Both the position numbers and the translations under genes were made by a program. This document shows positions 30,885-34,592 of a stretch of 34,592 nucleotides of DNA, piece after piece; the first letter of the stretch is position 1; each line of letters begins with the position of its first letter. Where the stretch lies: assembly GCA_900618795.1 (NCBI GenBank), contig UYJD01000001.1, forward strand, positions 1,300,442-1,335,033, read 5' to 3'. Origin of the DNA: Cyanodermella asteris (taxonomy: Eukaryota; Ascomycota; Lecanoromycetes; Ostropales; Stictidaceae). The notes beneath the pieces were generated by a model, which ran no database searches, was not told the origin of the DNA, and saw only the letters and a list, made by a program, of their open reading frames with translations.

Positions 30885-31956
30885 TCATGCACCCCGGCTC
30901 ACGTCAAGGTTCTTTGCCAGTATCACCTGGGCCTGGACCATGGGTCTTGCACCGTCTATGCTCACCTCGGCCTTGACTTGTTCGATCAAACTTCTCGCCC
31001 TCTCTTGACTCCAGCCCGCGTCCCGCGTCAGGAGCCGTAAACCTCGAGCCTCGAGCCCCTCGAGCATAGCCACGGCCGCCATGCGACCGATGCGGTGATC
31101 TCAATGACTGGTACTCCATTCGCCGAGGGCCACTGCTGGCTTGAAAGTTCTTTGGATTTTCAGGCCCACCGCCTCGAGTAGCTCGGCACGGGCGTGGCGC
31201 AAGTCCAACAAGCCACTCAATCCACGACTAGATGCGGCAGATGACAAGGCTGTATTGTAGGCGGCTAGAGCAAGTGACGCTTCTGAGGATGAGGCAGCAG
31301 ATGGTCCTGCATCAGCTTGTGAAGATGGAGTGCCGGACGATGGCGAAAGCCCGGGAAGAGAAATGGCACCAAAGTCCATGGTCTCGAACGAGCCGCGTGG
31401 CTTGAGACAGCGATAGATCTCGGAGTATATTCCTGGAAGCTCTTGTTCTGTGAAGGCGCCAGCGAGGCCGCGCATGTGGATGAAATCGAAGTAGTCGCTT
31501 TCGAAAGTCCATGGAATAGACCGAGCGTCGCCAATCTGAAAATGTAGGTTCGAAGGGATGTGACCCGCTGCAGAGCCAATTTCTGAGCTGATGTCTGTTG
31601 CGATAATCTGAGAGGTGGGATGTTTGAGGGCTGCCGCAATCGCCCAATCGCCCGGGCCCGTGCCAATGTCGAGGATCCGTAGGGGGGTGCTGGTAGACAA
31701 GTATGTCATGGAAAGTTTACGGTCGAGAAGGAGAAGGAAGGCTTGATGCTGTATAGACAAACGAGTTGCCTCGTCCGGATCGTCCGGAAGTATGCAAGTA
31801 TCGTTCGCGTATTGGCGCCCATTCTCTGAGACTCGTGTGGAAGACGGATCATGCTCGCTGGGGATCGACTCTCTGTACGACAGTGATAATCAGTGACACA
31901 TCTCACTTGGATGAGGAAGACTGGCGAGAATGCTGTGCCACTTTGTCCGGAAGCAT
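30885..31956 (-). pseudogene. LaeA-like SAM methyltransferase with one in-frame TGA
   Basis: Exon 1 is 31956-31907 (MLPDKVAQHSRQSSSS) and exon 2 starts at 31857 after a 49-nt intron (GTGAGA...CCCCAG); a 34-nt alternative ending TACAG is also in frame. The frame includes ENGRQYAN, ILPDDPDEATRLSIQHQAF, SAM motif I LRILDIGTGPGDWAIA (about 77-90), ATDIS, QIGDARSIPW, FDFIHMRGL and LKPRGSFETMDF, all as in fungal LaeA-type methyltransferases. A TGA at 31101-31103 (codon 269) interrupts the frame. Another 71 codons follow in the same frame: DHRIGRMAAVAMLEGLEARG, LLTRDAGWS and VQAQVILAKN, which is the family C terminus, closed at 30885. The truncated product keeps the Rossmann core but loses the C-terminal cap. 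It could still be folded; nonsense allele or readthrough. Confidence 0.78.
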
Positions 31957-34400
31957 GGGGCGCTGTTAGGCTAGATCGCCCCAGGCACAATTGACATGGT
32001 CGATCACGTCCTGGAAAATTCGCAGAGGATGATGAGTTCTCCCAATAGACACACGAAGGATTTGAAGTACTTACGAAGAGGCTTCAACGTCAGAATCTTG
32101 GTCTCGTTGCGACATAATAAGACTGACTATGTCAGGCATCTCGACGTCCATAGGACTCCTGGATGCGGCCATCTGCAACTGCTATAGTAGCCCGCTCAGG
32201 CGGAAGCGTTGGCTGGGCACTAAATGCTGCAACGAAGGCGGGTAAATCGCTCTCTTTGAGTTCTGAGATACGCGGCTTTCTTCCGGCCTGGGACGACAAG
32301 CAAGAAGTAAAGGATCCTTAGCTTATGGTAAAACCTGTAATGCATGCCCCAATGTCTGGGTCGAGGGAGTGTGGAGCTGATTATAGCTCTTGCCTCGTCG
32401 TGGAGGGGCTTACAGGACTGGCTGGGGGCCTGCAGACAGAGTTGGCCGAAGACTGTTGATCCGCCCTGTGGACAATCTCGTTCGGTATCAACGGTCATGA
32501 AGACAGCAACGTTGCATGCGGACGACGGAAAATGATGCGAAGCCTGTCACTAGCTGAACTGAAGTTGAAAATAAAGGGTATCAGGACACAGGACTGTCAG
32601 GGGCCGTAGGCGATTGGTACGAGGCGAGGGATGAGGAAGTATCAAGTTCCTCCCAGGCCTACAGCATGCCGCACTCAGGAGCAGCGGCAGCAATCATACG
32701 GCAGTAGTCAGGACCCTCCGACTAAGGGAGTAGCAGCAACGGGGCCGTGTTGAACTGGGTAGCAGACGCTGAAAGCGCGAGCCAGTGGAATCGGCTGGAG
32801 GAAGGGTAGGATATCTTGGGCTGTCGTGAGTCGGTTGTGCCAAGTAAGGGTCGATCAGTGGGTGCTCCTGTCTGCACAGATGTGCTGGCAGTCGAAAGGC
32901 AAGACGGCCAATCCAACGGAGTGCAACGGTGTGGCCCGAAGCAAGCTTTAGAGCTATCTGGATGGCGGGCGGCCTCGGTTGGAGTGGCCTGTGGGAGCAA
33001 GGCGCGCTGGACAGACGGCATGAGGCGTAGTGATGACGAGCCGGGTCATGATCGTTTAGGCTGATGACTGACGACTCGTGGTCAGAGGCAAATCCAATGG
33101 CAACAGTAAAGGGGATTGAATATTACCAACTCTGGTCGTGCAGCCCAAGACAGAAAACCGGCGAAGCTACTGCATATCTTAGCGCAGGATGAAGCTCAGG
33201 GTGCATCGTGCCGCGGAACTGTGAGCACTAGGGGCTGCATACCCACGAAATGGACCACGCGGCACGAGCAAATCCTTGCTCAGTCTAGCAGCAGCTGGCC
33301 GTGAGGGCGGATTGTCGTCGGTGCAGCCACGATTTAGCTCGGATTTGCTGGCTCGAGCCGGGGTGGAGTCGCACTCGTCCAGGCCCTGTGCGACCTCGAT
33401 TCGTCGAGGAGGCAGTAGTCGGAGGACAGCATCGATAGCAGAGGGTGGATTGGATGCTCTCGGTGCTGGCCTGGGTGGTCGATTGGAGTCAGCGCAGAGT
33501 GTGTGAGAGTGGGGGAGGGCAGCAGAGCAGAGCAGACATTTCGAGGCACGAGCCGCCTTTGGGGAAAGGAGGGTGGCAGCCGGCGGCTTCGGCGGGAAGC
33601 AGTGCATGACGGCGGGCTGACCGCCTCCCTGGGAATGCTGGCATCGCCTCGCAGCCAGTGCTTTCTCTTCCCAAGCAACATCCAAACCTCACGCTCGTCG
33701 TAGGCTGATCCGCCATCGAGAATCACCGTCCCAGCGCCGCGGTCTCGGGTCCAGCCACCCGGCGAGTCGGTCGTCGCACTGCTGCTGGCGCAGACGACGT
33801 CTGCTCGTCCTGTTCGGCCGCATCACGTTCTCCTTGTCGACTAGGACGCCGTCCGACGCGAGCCCTACTTACCGATACTGTGGTCCTGGTACATTCCAAC
33901 GGCACTTGCTACACGTGGGAATTCCCTGCTCCGGTCCTGTGCAGTTCTGCGCGTCTCGGGATGCGGAGAAGACAGGAGCGTAAAGCTTTGTCCCCACACG
34001 TGCATGAAGCTTTTTGACTGATTTGTGAAAAGTTGTTCCTCGCCTCAAGCCACGACCGGCCATCTCGGAGATAGATCTTGGCGGATTCGGATACTTGTCA
34101 AGCATATGGCAAAGAGCGCCGTCTCGGGCTCGTGCACAGCTCAGGATCAGCTAGATAATCGATGTCCTCGGCCCTCTGTGAACAGGGATGGCTGGTGTGA
34201 GAGTGAGCGGCAAGGGCTTTTACGCCTTCCTACCCAACTAGCACCCACACCTCGGCTGTCAATTTACGACTCGACTCGTGAACCATGGTTATTCGAGCCA
34301 CGAAGCTGTCGCCCTGGTGGCATGTCCCGAGCCATGCAATCCGCTGGCCTGGCCCTCGCACCCCTACGCAAAAAAAAACGAGACACTCCGACTTGGCATT
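31957..34400. other. 2.4-kb interval without a supportable gene
   Basis: Frames of 60-170 codons occur on both strands, mainly in a GC-rich stretch at about 32700-33900 where random frames are long. None shows a domain. A minus-strand frame at 34105-33869 (MLDKYPNPPRSISEMAGRG) ends at a GTAAGT and could be a first exon, but no convincing second exon was found. Confidence 0.45.
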
Positions 34401-34410
34401 ACGATTCATA

Positions 34411-34592
34411 AACAAGTGACGATTTTATAACGCGAATAACTTAACGAATTCAATTGCTATTAATAACCTATAAACTTACCTTTACTCGTAATTACCGCCT
34501 ATAGTCGTCTAGGTATAGAATTAACCTATTTATTAATACTTTCCTATTATACCGAGCCCTATCTCTTAAGCGTTAATTCTCGCGTTATATGT
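34411..34592. repeat. edge of a RIP-mutated AT-rich repeat
   Basis: The base composition changes abruptly to TA-rich DNA (TTAATAACCTATAAAC-like). From about 34460 on, TpA is very frequent while CpA is absent and TpG appears only at the last bases. That is the signature of repeat-induced point mutation, in which CpA becomes TpA. The element type cannot be read from this edge, and it continues beyond the window. Confidence 0.7.

Noticed and set aside
33869-34105. Minus-strand frame MLDKYPNPP... ending at GTAAGT, with a possible second exon at 33723-33875
   Set aside because: The intron needed would be only about 32 nt and no domain is recognisable; the GC-rich region generates long frames by chance.
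1-34592. CRISPR arrays, bacterial operons or phage genes
   Set aside because: No spaced repeats; gene structure with spliceosomal introns is eukaryotic throughout.

Overview
The window is nuclear DNA of a filamentous ascomycete (Pezizomycotina), most likely a dothideomycete. Genes are intron-poor, with introns of about 50-115 nt that carry GT-AG ends and CTGAC/CTAAC-like branch sites. The gene set is typically fungal: a Zn2Cys6 regulator, an NRPS-like A-T-R enzyme, a UstYa/DUF3328 relic, a DUF2985 membrane protein, RNA polymerase I subunit A49 and a PMP3 proteolipid. The last ~180 bases are TpA-rich and almost free of CpA/TpG, as in a RIP-mutated repeat. The lineage assignment is inference.

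Layout. 0-11.2 kb is an accessory segment of secondary-metabolism type, mostly in decay: a truncated 2OG-Fe(II) oxygenase (minus), an intact conserved secretory/membrane protein (minus), a fragmented membrane-protein relic (plus), a Zn2Cys6 regulator carrying two in-frame TGA codons (minus), a UstYa-like relic (plus), an apparently intact O-methyltransferase (minus) and the N-terminal stub of a second methyltransferase (minus). 11.4-20.1 kb is a compact block of intact genes: an alpha/beta hydrolase, a 97-residue PMP3-family proteolipid, a divergently transcribed DUF2985 protein, and a 1024-residue serine-rich protein with C-terminal membrane anchors. 20.1-22.5 kb is gene-poor. 22.5-27.8 kb holds an intact 1082-residue adenylation-thiolation-reductase enzyme and, upstream of it on the same strand, a cytochrome P450 broken by frameshifts and stops. 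29.2-30.6 kb is the intact A49 subunit gene, followed convergently by a LaeA-like methyltransferase whose frame is closed only by one in-frame TGA. 32-34.6 kb has no convincing gene and ends in RIP-type DNA.

How it fits together. Conserved genes are interleaved with tailoring and regulatory genes (regulator, UstYa, oxygenase, P450, methyltransferases, NRPS-like reductase) that could once have formed one or two biosynthetic clusters. Only the O-methyltransferase and the NRPS-like reductase still look fully functional. I see no polyketide synthase, terpene cyclase or repeat-type RiPP precursor, so no product can be assigned. The most unusual signal is a set of in-frame TGA codons (two in the regulator, one in the methyltransferase, one in the P450) in reading frames that otherwise continue with recognisable homologous sequence. 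At least two intact genes here terminate with TGA, so the best explanation is nonsense decay, with readthrough as a testable alternative. No wholly new system is claimed.
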